From the NCBI RefSeq assembly GCF_001971585.1, contig NZ_CP019323.1:796053-860052 (forward strand): DNA of 64,000 bases, written 5' to 3'. The DNA is from Companilactobacillus allii. GTDB taxonomy: Bacteria > Bacillota > Bacilli > Lactobacillales > Lactobacillaceae. This document shows, one piece after another, positions 46,747-55,722 of this stretch; positions within the stretch are counted from its first letter, which is position 1, and every line of letters begins with the position of its first letter. The notes beneath the pieces were generated by a model. That model worked only from the letters and a program-made list of their open reading frames with translations, did not search any database and had not been told where the DNA came from. The position numbers were made by a program, and so were the translations under genes.

Positions 46747-47328
46747 ATGTATCCACAATTAGACTTAGAGAATGCCAAAGGAACTAAGATTACAATTAAG
46801 ACAAACCATGGCGATATCGATATTCAATTATTCGATGAACTTGTACCAAAGACTGTTAAGAACTTCGTTGAATTAGCCAAAAAAGATTATTACAACGGTG
46901 TAGTATTCCATCGTGTGATTCCTGATTTCATGATTCAAGGAGGAGACCCAACAGGAACTGGTATGGGTGGCGAAAGTATCTATGGAGATGCCTTTGAAGA
47001 TGAGTTCTCAGACCAATTATTCAATCTAGATGGTGCATTATCAATGGCCAACGCTGGTCCCAATACTAACGGAAGCCAATTCTTCATTGTTACAAACCAA
47101 AATATGCCCAAAAGAATGATCAAACAAATGGCACCTGCCGGTTATCCAGAAGAGATTATCGCTGAATATAAAAATGGTGGAACACCTTGGTTAGATCATA
47201 GACATACCGTTTTCGGTCAAGTTACTGACGGAATGGATGTTGTTAGAGAAATTGCTAAAGTAAAACGTGACCGTAATGATAAGCCTGATGAAGATGTCAT
47301 CATTGAGAGCGTAACAGAACGCGAATAA
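46747..47328 (+). CDS. Peptidyl-prolyl cis-trans isomerase, cyclophilin type
   Basis: Cytosolic cyclophilin of 193 residues, speeding proline isomerisation during protein folding. Active-site stretches are [40 protein letters not shown] and [13 protein letters not shown]. An insertion ([24 protein letters not shown], described here in two parts: [10 protein letters not shown] and [10 protein letters not shown]) is common in lactobacillus members. GAGAGG precedes the ATG. The last residues SVTERE come from the hairpin repeat arm that also supplies the stop codon. Confidence 0.94.
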   Translation: MYPQLDLENAKGTKITIKTNHGDIDIQLFDELVPKTVKNFVELAKKDYYNGVVFHRVIPDFMIQGGDPTGTGMGGESIYGDAFEDEFSDQLFNLDGALSMANAGPNTNGSQFFIVTNQNMPKRMIKQMAPAGYPEEIIAEYKNGGTPWLDHRHTVFGQVTDGMDVVREIAKVKRDRNDKPDEDVIIESVTERE

Positions 47329-47650
47329 TTTCCGAGCATTAGCTGAAAATAGTGGGCCTTCACGAAAGTGAAGGCCCACTATTTTTAACTAAGCGGAAGA
47401 AATTGCGTTCTGTTACGCGTTTGCGAAGCAAACAGAAACAAGATATATATTATTTGAGCCTGAGCTTGAATTTGAACTTAAGATCAATAAAAAAGTGAAG
47501 ACCCACTATTTTTAACTAAGCGGAAGAAATTGCGTTCTGTTACGCGTTTGCGAAGCAAACAGAAACAAGATATATATTATTTGAGTCTGAGCTTGAATTT
47601 GAACTTAAAACCAATAAAAAAGTGAAGGCTCAATTTTTAGGGCTAAGCAA
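47306..47650 (+). repeat. Hairpin repeat copy followed by a 127-bp tandem duplication
   Basis: A complete copy (47306-47435): outer arms GCGTAACAGAACGC and complement, inner hairpin AAAATAGTGGGCCTTCACG with complement, then GTTTGCGAAGCAAAC. The right half plus its AT-rich tail is then repeated with a period of 127 bp: AAGTGAAG occurs at 47366, 47493 and 47620. The third unit breaks off at about 47650. The region 47,651-47,788 is AT-rich and holds only the promoter area of the next gene. Confidence 0.85.
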
Positions 47651-47788
47651 AAAAACTACATCCAGTCAAAAGAACCAGAAAAACAAAAAAATTATATCAA
47701 AAAACAAACATATTAAATTTTCCAATAAACAAACTAGCTTAAATGTAATTCTGAAACTATACTGTTTATCAAAAGGGGAGTGAACGAA

Positions 47789-49216
47789 ATGAAAAATACA
47801 AGTTCTGATTGTACTGAGATTCTAGTTGGTAAAGGTGCCAGCATGGATGGTTCCACTATTGTCGCCCGTAATGAAGACGGTTATGGTCCAATCAACCCAA
47901 TAAAGTTTGTTGTTCATGAAGCAAAGGACCAAAAGGATGCCTTCTATAATTCTGTAACAACAGGTGTAAAGGTACCATTGCCTGATCATGCCTATAGATA
48001 TACTGCTACACCACAAGCTGATCAAAGTGATGGACAATATGAAGAAGCCGGTATCAATGAATACAATGTCGGTATGAGTTCCACAGAAACTACTGAGACC
48101 AATGCCCGCGTGTTAGGGTACGATCCACTAGTGACTGACGGCGTAGATGAAGAAGCAATGTTGACATTGGTATTGCCATATATCAAGACTGCTAAAGAAG
48201 GTGCAATCCGATTAGGTGCATTATTAGAGAAATATGGTACTGGTGAATGTAATAGTATTGCGTTCAATGATAAAGATGAAATCTGGCTTTTGGAAACTGC
48301 TGGTGGACACCACTGGGCAGCTATGCGTTTACCTGAAGATACTTATGCCATCGTACCTAATCAAACCGTAGTACAAGATATCGATGTTTCTGATACTGAT
48401 AATTTCCTAGTTGCTACAGACTTGGTTGATTTCGTTGCAAAACACCACTTGAATCCCCAACCAGATAAATTTAACTTCCGTGAAATTTTTGGTACTCATA
48501 GTGAAGAGGATGCCTACTACAACACACCTCGTACTTGGTATGGTCAAAAATTATTCAATCCAGAGATTGAACAAGAACCAACAGATCAAAATATGACTTT
48601 GGCCAAAAAGCCTAGCAAGAAGATTGCGATTGAAGATGTTCAATACTTCTTGTCATCACACTATAATGGAACAAAGTATGATCCATTTGGTACATTTGCT
48701 TCTGGTACAAAAGAAGAACAACGTCAATTCCGCTCAATTGCAATGGACCGTAATCAGGCCTCATCTATTCTCCAGATCAGAAGCGATGTTGATAAGAATC
48801 ATGCAGCCGTGCAATGGTTGTCACTAGGTTTCTTTGCTTATAGTCCTTATGTGCCATTTTATACAAACATTACTGATACTCCAGAGGATTATAAGAATAC
48901 GACTAATAATGTTGATGTAAATAACGTCTATTGGTTAGAAAAGACTTTGTCGGTGATGATTGAACCACATTATCATGAATATTCTGACATGATTCATGCC
49001 TATTTAAAGGGATGTCAATCTTTTGCTAGACAACGCCTAGAGGCTACAGATGTATCATTGGATAATGTCAATGACAACGTTACTGATGTATTAACCAAGA
49101 GCAATATCAAGACAGCAGCTGAAATTTCTAGTCGCACACATAAGTTGTTTGATGGAATAGTCAAAAAAGGTTTAACACTCTCCAAGACTACTTGGGAAAA
49201 GGGTCAGAATCTATAG
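47789..49216 (+). CDS. pepD: C69 family dipeptidase
   Basis: Second C69 dipeptidase of the window, 475 residues. After a short leader the nucleophile is the cysteine in SSDCTEILVGKGASMDG; then TIVARNEDG and GINEYNVGMSSTET. It shares its plan throughout with the paralogue at 30785-32191 (for example NNxDVNNVYWL and NxPRTWYGQ-like parts). The start ATG at 47789 follows AAGGGGAG; a GTG three codons earlier overlaps that site. Acts on dipeptides in the cytosol. Confidence 0.93.
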   Translation: MKNTSSDCTEILVGKGASMDGSTIVARNEDGYGPINPIKFVVHEAKDQKDAFYNSVTTGVKVPLPDHAYRYTATPQADQSDGQYEEAGINEYNVGMSSTETTETNARVLGYDPLVTDGVDEEAMLTLVLPYIKTAKEGAIRLGALLEKYGTGECNSIAFNDKDEIWLLETAGGHHWAAMRLPEDTYAIVPNQTVVQDIDVSDTDNFLVATDLVDFVAKHHLNPQPDKFNFREIFGTHSEEDAYYNTPRTWYGQKLFNPEIEQEPTDQNMTLAKKPSKKIAIEDVQYFLSSHYNGTKYDPFGTFASGTKEEQRQFRSIAMDRNQASSILQIRSDVDKNHAAVQWLSLGFFAYSPYVPFYTNITDTPEDYKNTTNNVDVNNVYWLEKTLSVMIEPHYHEYSDMIHAYLKGCQSFARQRLEATDVSLDNVNDNVTDVLTKSNIKTAAEISSRTHKLFDGIVKKGLTLSKTTWEKGQNL

Positions 49217-49250
49217 AAATAAGCTAACTAATTGGAGATTTTTTTAAAGT

Positions 49251-49264
49251 AGAAAACGTTTTCG
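49251..49264. promoter_or_regulatory. cre-like palindrome upstream of the nitroreductase
   Basis: AGAAAACGTTTTCG contains a perfect 12-bp palindrome (GAAAACGTTTTC), matching the core of CcpA operators, about 60 bp before the start codon. Confidence 0.5.
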
Positions 49265-49324
49265 TGATATTATTAACTTGTTGAATAAAATGAATTTAAT
49301 AATATTTAATGGGGGTATTTTTCT

Positions 49325-49972
49325 ATGGATGCTACAAAAAAATTAGTTAATAATGACTTCTCGGATATTATGCTGAATCGTCATTCATATAGAAAGTTCA
49401 AGAGCGGTGTGTCGATTCCTCGTGAAGAGATTTCTGAAATGCTCAAAGAAGCTACATCTGCTCCTTCAGCATGTAATCTTCAATCATGGCATTTTGTTGT
49501 TTGTGATAACAAAGAGGGCAAGGATAAGGCACATTCAGTTATGATGCCGTTCAATTATGAACAGACAGATACAAGTTCAGCCGTTATCTTTGTGTTAGGC
49601 GATACACAGTCACATTACAAGTACCGTGATGTTTGGAACAAAGCCTGTGACAATGGTCAAATCACACCTGAAATGCGTGATAAAGTCTTCAAGACATTTT
49701 TGCCATTGTATGAAAATGCTGATAGATCATTCTTGGAAAAAGACGCTACTATTGATGGTAGTATGATTGCCATGCAACTATTGTTGATTGCACGTGCCCA
49801 TGGATATGAAGCTAACCCTATGTCAGGATATGCCTTTGATAAAGTTGCTGAAACATTTGATTTGGATAAAGAAAGATTCATTCCTGTAACAGCGATTGCC
49901 ATCGGTAAACCAGATGGTGAATTTACTAAGTCAGTTCGTTATGCAGTTGATGAAGTTACTGATTTTATTTAA
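49325..49972 (+). CDS. Nitroreductase family protein
   Basis: FMN-dependent NAD(P)H oxidoreductase of 215 residues, a homodimer in this family. Typical are the N-terminal RHSYRKFKSG (phosphate contacts), TSAPSACNLQSWHFVV and the late IGKPDGE. Likely to reduce nitroaromatics, quinones or flavins; natural substrate unknown. GGGGG precedes the ATG. A shared terminator follows. Confidence 0.93.
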   Translation: MDATKKLVNNDFSDIMLNRHSYRKFKSGVSIPREEISEMLKEATSAPSACNLQSWHFVVCDNKEGKDKAHSVMMPFNYEQTDTSSAVIFVLGDTQSHYKYRDVWNKACDNGQITPEMRDKVFKTFLPLYENADRSFLEKDATIDGSMIAMQLLLIARAHGYEANPMSGYAFDKVAETFDLDKERFIPVTAIAIGKPDGEFTKSVRYAVDEVTDFI

Positions 49973-50000
49973 AACAGAGCAATAAAAGAATAATAGTAAC

Positions 50001-50047
50001 TAAAAAACAGCCTTCCAATTCGGTAAATGAATTGAAAAGCTGTTTTT
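50001..50047. terminator. Bidirectional terminator
   Basis: AAAAACAGC and CAATTC arms with their complements, T-runs at both sides, overlapping the end of the convergent DUF389 gene. Confidence 0.88.
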
Positions 50048-51278
50048 AATTATAAATAACGGTAACATCAGAATCTGAAATGGTCTTTTTGACAAGTTTT
50101 TGAATACCTTTATCTAAGGTATCCTTATCATTTTTACCAGTGTCAGTTAATTTTACAACTACGACTTTGTGTTTCTCATCTTTACTATCTTGCATATTAC
50201 CAACATATACGTCCTTAATATCATCGCTATATTTTGATGACATTAACTTATCTTGTAATTTATCCAAGCTAGTCTCACTACTAGATGATGACTTGACACT
50301 ACTTTGCTCTTTTACATATTTGTTGAAAGCATCTGTCGTTATGTAGTCGCCGTTGGTCAATTGATTGATCTTTAGTGAATATCCACCAAGATGATATTCA
50401 TCTAGGTCGTTTTTCAAAGACTTTAGTCGAGTTTTACTTATGGAGTTTCCGATAATAGACAAGGTGATCTTGTTATTACTGACGTCTTTTTTCGTAACGT
50501 AGACACTACTTAATTCTCCAGTAACAAATTGGTCCAACTGTGCTTCCACGTATGATTGTTTAACAATCGTACTAGCAGATATCATGCTGGGGATAATAAT
50601 TATTACAGCTAAGACAATAGTGAAAACACGATTCTTCAACGGAATATCTAGTTTTTGACCACTTTGAAGTCGGAAGATAATGGTCCCAAGTAACGCTGAT
50701 AGCGCGATGAAAAAAGCGTTGATCAAGAATAAATAAGCTGCACCACCAATAATCTGCCAATTTGTTTGGCTGATTCCATATCCAACGGTACAAAGTGGTG
50801 GCATTAATGCAGTGGCAATAGCGACACCGGGCAGAATATTACCTGGTGTCTTTTTTGATGCAGCAATAATTCCAGCAATTCCACCAAAGAATGCAATCAA
50901 AACGTCCCAAAGTGTTGGGGATGTCCGATTCATCAATTGTTCACTGGCCTCTTTCATTGGGGAGAGTGTGAAATAAATAGACGATGCGACTATACCGATG
51001 AGTAATTCAATAGCGAATAGTCGTGCTGACTTTTTCAAAAGCCCAGTATAACCACTACCAATGCTGTATCCAATACCAGTTATCGGAGCCATGATAGGTG
51101 ATATTAACATGGCTCCAATTATTACTGGACTAGAATCCATGTTCAATCCGACACTAGCGATAATGATTGAACAAAAAAGTATGGCAAAATTAGACCAATC
51201 CAGTTTGAGATCTTCTCTAACACTAGAATCAATGGTATCAATTCTAAGTTCTGATTCTTCTTCTGATTGTTGATTCAT
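50046..51278 (-). CDS. DUF389 / TIGR00341 family membrane protein
   Basis: Membrane protein of 410 residues. Six or so helices in the first 240 residues contain the family stretches SPVIIGAMLISPIMAPITGIGY and ATALMPPLCTVGYGI. The C-terminal soluble part is about 170 residues, Ser/Asp-rich in its middle. Function is unknown; some relatives neighbour ion transport genes. Here it follows a cation/proton antiporter by 20 bp, suggesting a joint role in ion handling. Confidence 0.88.
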   Translation of the reverse strand: MNQQSEEESELRIDTIDSSVREDLKLDWSNFAILFCSIIIASVGLNMDSSPVIIGAMLISPIMAPITGIGYSIGSGYTGLLKKSARLFAIELLIGIVASSIYFTLSPMKEASEQLMNRTSPTLWDVLIAFFGGIAGIIAASKKTPGNILPGVAIATALMPPLCTVGYGISQTNWQIIGGAAYLFLINAFFIALSALLGTIIFRLQSGQKLDIPLKNRVFTIVLAVIIIIPSMISASTIVKQSYVEAQLDQFVTGELSSVYVTKKDVSNNKITLSIIGNSISKTRLKSLKNDLDEYHLGGYSLKINQLTNGDYITTDAFNKYVKEQSSVKSSSSSETSLDKLQDKLMSSKYSDDIKDVYVGNMQDSKDEKHKVVVVKLTDTGKNDKDTLDKGIQKLVKKTISDSDVTVIYN

Positions 51279-51298
51279 GATTACTCCAAAAAGTTAAT

Positions 51299-52477
51299 TT
51301 ACCGGTTAAGGTCTTTTGGAATTTGTGGTGATAACTTGGCAGCGTGTTTCAATAAGAACGGAGCGAGTAATGTTGTAAGGATGATTGCTGAAATGATTGC
51401 TGAATAATAATCTGATGAAATCAACTTGGATTGATATCCAATCTGAGCAATAATCAAAGCCATTTCCCCACGAGATACCATACCTGCACCAACCATATAT
51501 GATTCCGCAAAAGTGAAATGTGACAAATGTGCACCTAACCCGGCACCAAATAGTTTAGACAAGATTGCGACAATCGTCAAAGCAATAATGAACCAAAGGT
51601 CATTTTCGATACCACTAAGTGACATATTTAGACCGATACTCACAAAGAATACAGGGATGAAAATCGCATATCCAATCGGCTCGATACTGTGATCCACTTC
51701 TTCAAGCACTCTAGTCTGAGAAATAGCGATGCCTGCAAAGAAAGCCCCAACTACTGAGCTCAAGCCGATCAAGTCAGCTAAATAAGCCATACCAAAGCAG
51801 AGAATCATGGCCATAATCGTTGGGCCAACGGGAATAAATAGTTTTTCACCGATTCTTGCCATATAAGGTGCTAAGAATTTAACAACAAAGTAGATGGCAA
51901 TAAAGAATAGTATCTGTTCTGTAAAAGTAAGTATCAAGTTTGTACCACTAGATGAACCCTTTACGCCTTCACCCATCAGACTGACCATTACACTCAGAAT
52001 AATTACAGCTAGGATATCATCGACCACTGCCGCACCCAAAATAGTTGCACCAGCTTTACCGTTTAAAACATCCAGTTCCTTGAGAACAGCGACTGAGATA
52101 GAAACTGAGGTCGCAGCAAAAATAACACTAATAAATAAACTTTCTTTAACTCCAAGATTAAATAGTAAACTAACGCCGTATGTCAAGGCGACGGGAACAA
52201 TAACGCCAAGGATCGCAACTAAGAAACTTGGCTTAAGGTATTTCTTGAGTAACTGTAAGTCACTTTCAATACCGGCAATAAACATCAGAATAATTACACC
52301 CATTTCTGAAAAGATGTGAATGAATTCAGTAGGCTTGACCCAATTCAAAATAGCCGGACCAAGAATAATACCTACTAATAGCTGTCCGATAACAGCTGGT
52401 ATACCCATGCGTGAAGAATAATGACCAACAATGGTCGTGGTGATTAAAATCAAAACTAAAATACCTAAAAATCCCAT
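51299..52477 (-). CDS. Cation:proton antiporter, CPA2 family
   Basis: Na+(K+)/H+ antiporter of 392 residues and about 12 helices, similar to NapA of enterococci. The ion-binding region is ILGAAVVDDILAVIILSVMV, with the paired aspartates, and IPAVIGQLLVGIILGPAIL is the family start. Lacks a C-terminal RCK/TrkA domain. AAAGGAG precedes the ATG. A strong terminator stands in its leader, so expression may be controlled by attenuation. Confidence 0.93.
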   Translation of the reverse strand: MGFLGILVLILITTTIVGHYSSRMGIPAVIGQLLVGIILGPAILNWVKPTEFIHIFSEMGVIILMFIAGIESDLQLLKKYLKPSFLVAILGVIVPVALTYGVSLLFNLGVKESLFISVIFAATSVSISVAVLKELDVLNGKAGATILGAAVVDDILAVIILSVMVSLMGEGVKGSSSGTNLILTFTEQILFFIAIYFVVKFLAPYMARIGEKLFIPVGPTIMAMILCFGMAYLADLIGLSSVVGAFFAGIAISQTRVLEEVDHSIEPIGYAIFIPVFFVSIGLNMSLSGIENDLWFIIALTIVAILSKLFGAGLGAHLSHFTFAESYMVGAGMVSRGEMALIIAQIGYQSKLISSDYYSAIISAIILTTLLAPFLLKHAAKLSPQIPKDLNR

Positions 52478-52503
52478 ATATGTGCTCCTTTTAATTTATT
52501 TCG

Positions 52504-52563
52504 GAAAAAAAAGCCCCAAAATAATCCCTCTCACACCCCTGAGAAGGAATTACCTTGAAGCTT
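52504..52563 (-). terminator. Leader terminator before the antiporter
   Basis: On the minus strand AAGCTTCAAGGTAATTCC pairs with GGATTATTTTGGGGCTT over about 20 bp with G-U pairs, followed by eight T. It stands 27 bp before the antiporter start codon, so it is an attenuator or riboswitch expression platform rather than the end of another gene. The sequence upstream (GATAAATCGGTTGGCGAAAG) could hold a short sensor. I do not recognise the aptamer. Confidence 0.7.
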
Positions 52564-52751
52564 TCGCCAACCGATTTATCATATTTATTTTTTAATATAG
52601 TACCATATCGAGTTTGTTGATGTATAGGAAACTGTCTCATTACTTAGTATGGTAATTATTAACTTTTTAAAACTTTACATAAATAATACATTAAATATAT
52701 AAGAAATATACATTTGTTTCCTAATATTAAACGAATACAGGAGGGAACAAA

Positions 52752-54032
52752 TTGAAAACAAAATATTTTAAGAACTTTTTGGCTTTAGTTGGCTTAGCTT
52801 TGATGATGGTTATTTTTGCAGGCTGTTCATCAACTTCTAAAACCTCAGCAAAATCAGTTACACATATTACATACTGGCACGTTAATGCTCAAACACAGGG
52901 TGGTAGTACAGTTGATAAATTGGTCGAAGAATTTAATAAGACCCATAAGAATATCAAAGTTACTGCTAAATACAACCCCAATATGTATCAGGGATTGATG
53001 CAAAATCTTCAATCTGCCCAAGCTTCAGGAAAGGTCCCAGATGTTGTTCAAGTAGGTTGGGCCTATGATAATTACTTTTCTAGCAATTTCAAATACATGA
53101 CACCAACTGATGCTGCTAAGAAATTCGATGGAAACGATAAGTTTATTAATAATCATTTCACAACTAAAACTTTATCATTTGCTAAAGATGCTAATAAAAA
53201 ATTAGTAGGATTGCCATATTCATTAAGTACACCAGTGTTATTTGTTAATAATGATCTATTGAAGCAATACAACATTGATGTTAAATCTTTAGATACATGG
53301 GAAGGAGTACAATCTGCTGCCAAAGTTATTAAAGATCAAGGTGGTAAGTACGGATTGTACATTCAAGAACCCGGTGATACATGGGCACAACAAGCACTTA
53401 TGTTAAGTAATGGAGCTAAAATTCAAAAGAATGGTAAAGCTGCGTTCGCTAGTTCAAATGGAACAGGTGCCTACAAACTTTATCAAGAAATGGTGACAGA
53501 CAAAACTGCACTTCATACACCATGGGCTCAAGGTATGGATTCATTTGTTAAGGGTGATGTAGCAATGGCCTTTACAACAATTGCTCAAGCATCTCATATC
53601 AAAAAAGGAGCTAGCTTCAATGCTAGTGCTATCATTGCTCCACACTTTAAGAATCACAAGACTGTTGTTCCTGCTGGAGGATCAATGTTGGCTATTACGG
53701 CTCAAGATTCCGCTCAACAAAAAGCTGCATGGGAATTTGAGAAGTTTATGTTCAAAGCAAGTTCATCAGTAACTTGGAGTAAAGGTACAGGATACTTACC
53801 ACCAACTAAAGATGCACTAGATTCAAAAGAATTCAAAGATTATGTTAGTGAAAATCCAATGCTAGTACCAGCTGTTAAGACACTAGATAAGGCAATTCCA
53901 TGGACTTCATTCCCAAAAAATGGTTTGCAAGCAGAACAGGCAATGGTTGATGCCCGCGACAAGATTTTATCTGGTAGTGATGTTTCATCTACATTGAAAG
54001 CAGCACAGGATAAGATCAATGCACAACAATAA
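52752..54032 (+). CDS. Sugar/glycerol-phosphate ABC transporter substrate-binding lipoprotein
   Basis: Extracellular solute-binding protein of 426 residues, family 1 (MalE/UgpB type). The signal peptide ends in a lipobox with Cys25 (IFAGC), so the mature protein is a lipoprotein. ITYWHVNAQTQGGSTVDKL, FNKTHKNIKVTAKYNPNMYQ and PDVVQVGWAYDNYF are the usual family parts. The start is a TTG after GGAGGG. First gene of an import operon with two permeases and an ATPase. The presence of a UgpC-like ATPase and a phosphodiesterase-like gene suggests sn-glycerol-3-phosphate or its diesters; a sugar is also possible. Confidence 0.9.
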   Translation: MKTKYFKNFLALVGLALMMVIFAGCSSTSKTSAKSVTHITYWHVNAQTQGGSTVDKLVEEFNKTHKNIKVTAKYNPNMYQGLMQNLQSAQASGKVPDVVQVGWAYDNYFSSNFKYMTPTDAAKKFDGNDKFINNHFTTKTLSFAKDANKKLVGLPYSLSTPVLFVNNDLLKQYNIDVKSLDTWEGVQSAAKVIKDQGGKYGLYIQEPGDTWAQQALMLSNGAKIQKNGKAAFASSNGTGAYKLYQEMVTDKTALHTPWAQGMDSFVKGDVAMAFTTIAQASHIKKGASFNASAIIAPHFKNHKTVVPAGGSMLAITAQDSAQQKAAWEFEKFMFKASSSVTWSKGTGYLPPTKDALDSKEFKDYVSENPMLVPAVKTLDKAIPWTSFPKNGLQAEQAMVDARDKILSGSDVSSTLKAAQDKINAQQ

Positions 54033-54897
54033 GAAATTTTTACCATTTATTTACTTGTTACCAACGGGAATTTTGTTAACAATTTTTATGATTATTCCTA
54101 TCATCTATACTTTTTATTTAAGTTTTTTCGATTGGAATTTGATTGCACCAACTAAGGATTTTGTAGGGATGAAGAATTATATTGAAGTCTTTACTGATCC
54201 GGTCAATCAGAAAGTATTACTCAATACTTTCTTCTATATTGTTTTGTTACTGGTTTTAAATTTTATCATTCCATATGTGATTTCTCTAATAGTTAAGTTC
54301 TTTATCAAACGAATGCAAGGTGTATACAAGATAATTTTCTTTATTCCAAGTTTGTTCTCACTAGTAGTCGGAGCAATGATATTTTCTTGGTTATTGAATC
54401 CAGTTTCTGGACCAGTTGCATTTTTGTTTAGGCAAAGTGGATTTGTTCTGCCAAATTGGACTAATTCTGGAGGTCTAGCAATCGTTGTTATCTGTTTAAT
54501 TACTAATTGGAAAGTCTTTGGATATAACTTTATTTTGTTATTGACGGGATTGGGTTCTATTCCTAAGAATATCATCGATGCTTCAACGGTTGATCGTATC
54601 CCTAAGTGGAGAATGATCTGGAATGTTATTTTACCTATGAACAGAAGTATTGCTATTTATGTTTTGATACTAACGATTGTACAAGGATTGCAATATGCCT
54701 TTACACCAATCAATGTCATTACGACTGGAGGTCCTTACTACGGATCTTCCAATGTTTTATACCACACGTATTTAAACGCGTTCGTTTTATATAGGACAGG
54801 TAGTGCTTCGGCACTAGCAATTACAACATTCATTATTTTCTTAGTACTACTCTACTTGGAGATTAGGTTTGTAGAGGGTAGGTCTAGATATGAATAA
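54019..54897 (+). CDS. ABC transporter permease (UgpA/MalF type)
   Basis: Six-helix permease of 292 residues. The EAA-like ATPase-contact segment is IPKNIIDASTVDRIPKWRMI. The gene overlaps the binding protein gene by 14 bp and the next permease gene by 8 bp, showing translational coupling. Confidence 0.92.
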   Translation: MHNNKKFLPFIYLLPTGILLTIFMIIPIIYTFYLSFFDWNLIAPTKDFVGMKNYIEVFTDPVNQKVLLNTFFYIVLLLVLNFIIPYVISLIVKFFIKRMQGVYKIIFFIPSLFSLVVGAMIFSWLLNPVSGPVAFLFRQSGFVLPNWTNSGGLAIVVICLITNWKVFGYNFILLLTGLGSIPKNIIDASTVDRIPKWRMIWNVILPMNRSIAIYVLILTIVQGLQYAFTPINVITTGGPYYGSSNVLYHTYLNAFVLYRTGSASALAITTFIIFLVLLYLEIRFVEGRSRYE

Positions 54898-55708
54898 TAA
54901 AAAATATGCCTTGTGGCACATACCATTGATATTGATTGGAATCATTGCACTGTTACCAGTAGTGTTTATGATTTCCAATTCCTTTAAGACATTACAAGAA
55001 TCGTATCAATCGATTCTGAGTTTGATCCCTAATAAACCAACGACGATCAATTATACAACTTTGAATCATCAAGTTAATTTAGTTCATTTGATTTGGAATA
55101 CATTTTTTATGGCAACGATAGTAACACTAGGTAAGCTATTCACTGGTTTGTTGGCTGCGTATGCGTTTCGATACTATCAGTTCAAGCATAAGAATCTTAT
55201 TTATTTGTTATTTGTTGCCACGATCTTTGTGCCGTTCACTATAGTTATGATTCCCAATTATTTAGTGATAGCTAAGCTGAATCTTTTGAATAGTGTGATT
55301 GGGGTGGCGTTACCACAGTTATGCGATGCCACGGGAATTATGATTTTTTTGAAAACTATGGAGAAAATCCCTGGTAGTTTGTTTGATTCATTAAAAATAG
55401 ATGATATTCCGAACCGTAGGATCTTTTTTAATATTGTTCTACCAATTATAAAACCTAGCATTATCAGTGTTGGAGCTATGTTTTTTATTAATTCGTGGAA
55501 TGAATATGTTTGGCCAACGTTGATTTTGAAGGATAAGAGTAGTTTTACTTTACCATTGGCGCTTCAAAACTATATTTCGAGTGAAGGCGGAACTAACTTT
55601 CCATTAGCCATGGCACTTTCATCCATTATGATTATTTTGCCGTTGATTATCTATTTGATTTTCCAACGATACATTTTGAATAGTATTAGCAATAGTGGAC
55701 TTAAGTAA
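54890..55708 (+). CDS. ABC transporter permease (UgpE/MalG type)
   Basis: Six-helix permease of 272 residues, partner of the preceding one. The ATPase-contact loop is IPGSLFDSLKIDDIPNRRIF and the C-terminal half has NSWNEYVWPTLILKD. Overlaps the previous gene. Confidence 0.92.
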   Translation: MNNKKYALWHIPLILIGIIALLPVVFMISNSFKTLQESYQSILSLIPNKPTTINYTTLNHQVNLVHLIWNTFFMATIVTLGKLFTGLLAAYAFRYYQFKHKNLIYLLFVATIFVPFTIVMIPNYLVIAKLNLLNSVIGVALPQLCDATGIMIFLKTMEKIPGSLFDSLKIDDIPNRRIFFNIVLPIIKPSIISVGAMFFINSWNEYVWPTLILKDKSSFTLPLALQNYISSEGGTNFPLAMALSSIMIILPLIIYLIFQRYILNSISNSGLK

Positions 55709-55722
55709 GGAGCAAAGAAAGA

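Noticed and set aside
52504-52620. c-di-AMP (ydaO), fluoride or Mn riboswitch before the antiporter
   Set aside because: None of the conserved sequences of these aptamers that I can recall is present; only the terminator is certain.
52660-52720. PhoP box before the Ugp-like operon
   Set aside because: TTTACA and ACAT elements are present in AT-rich DNA but not at a regular 11-bp period that would support a Pho box.
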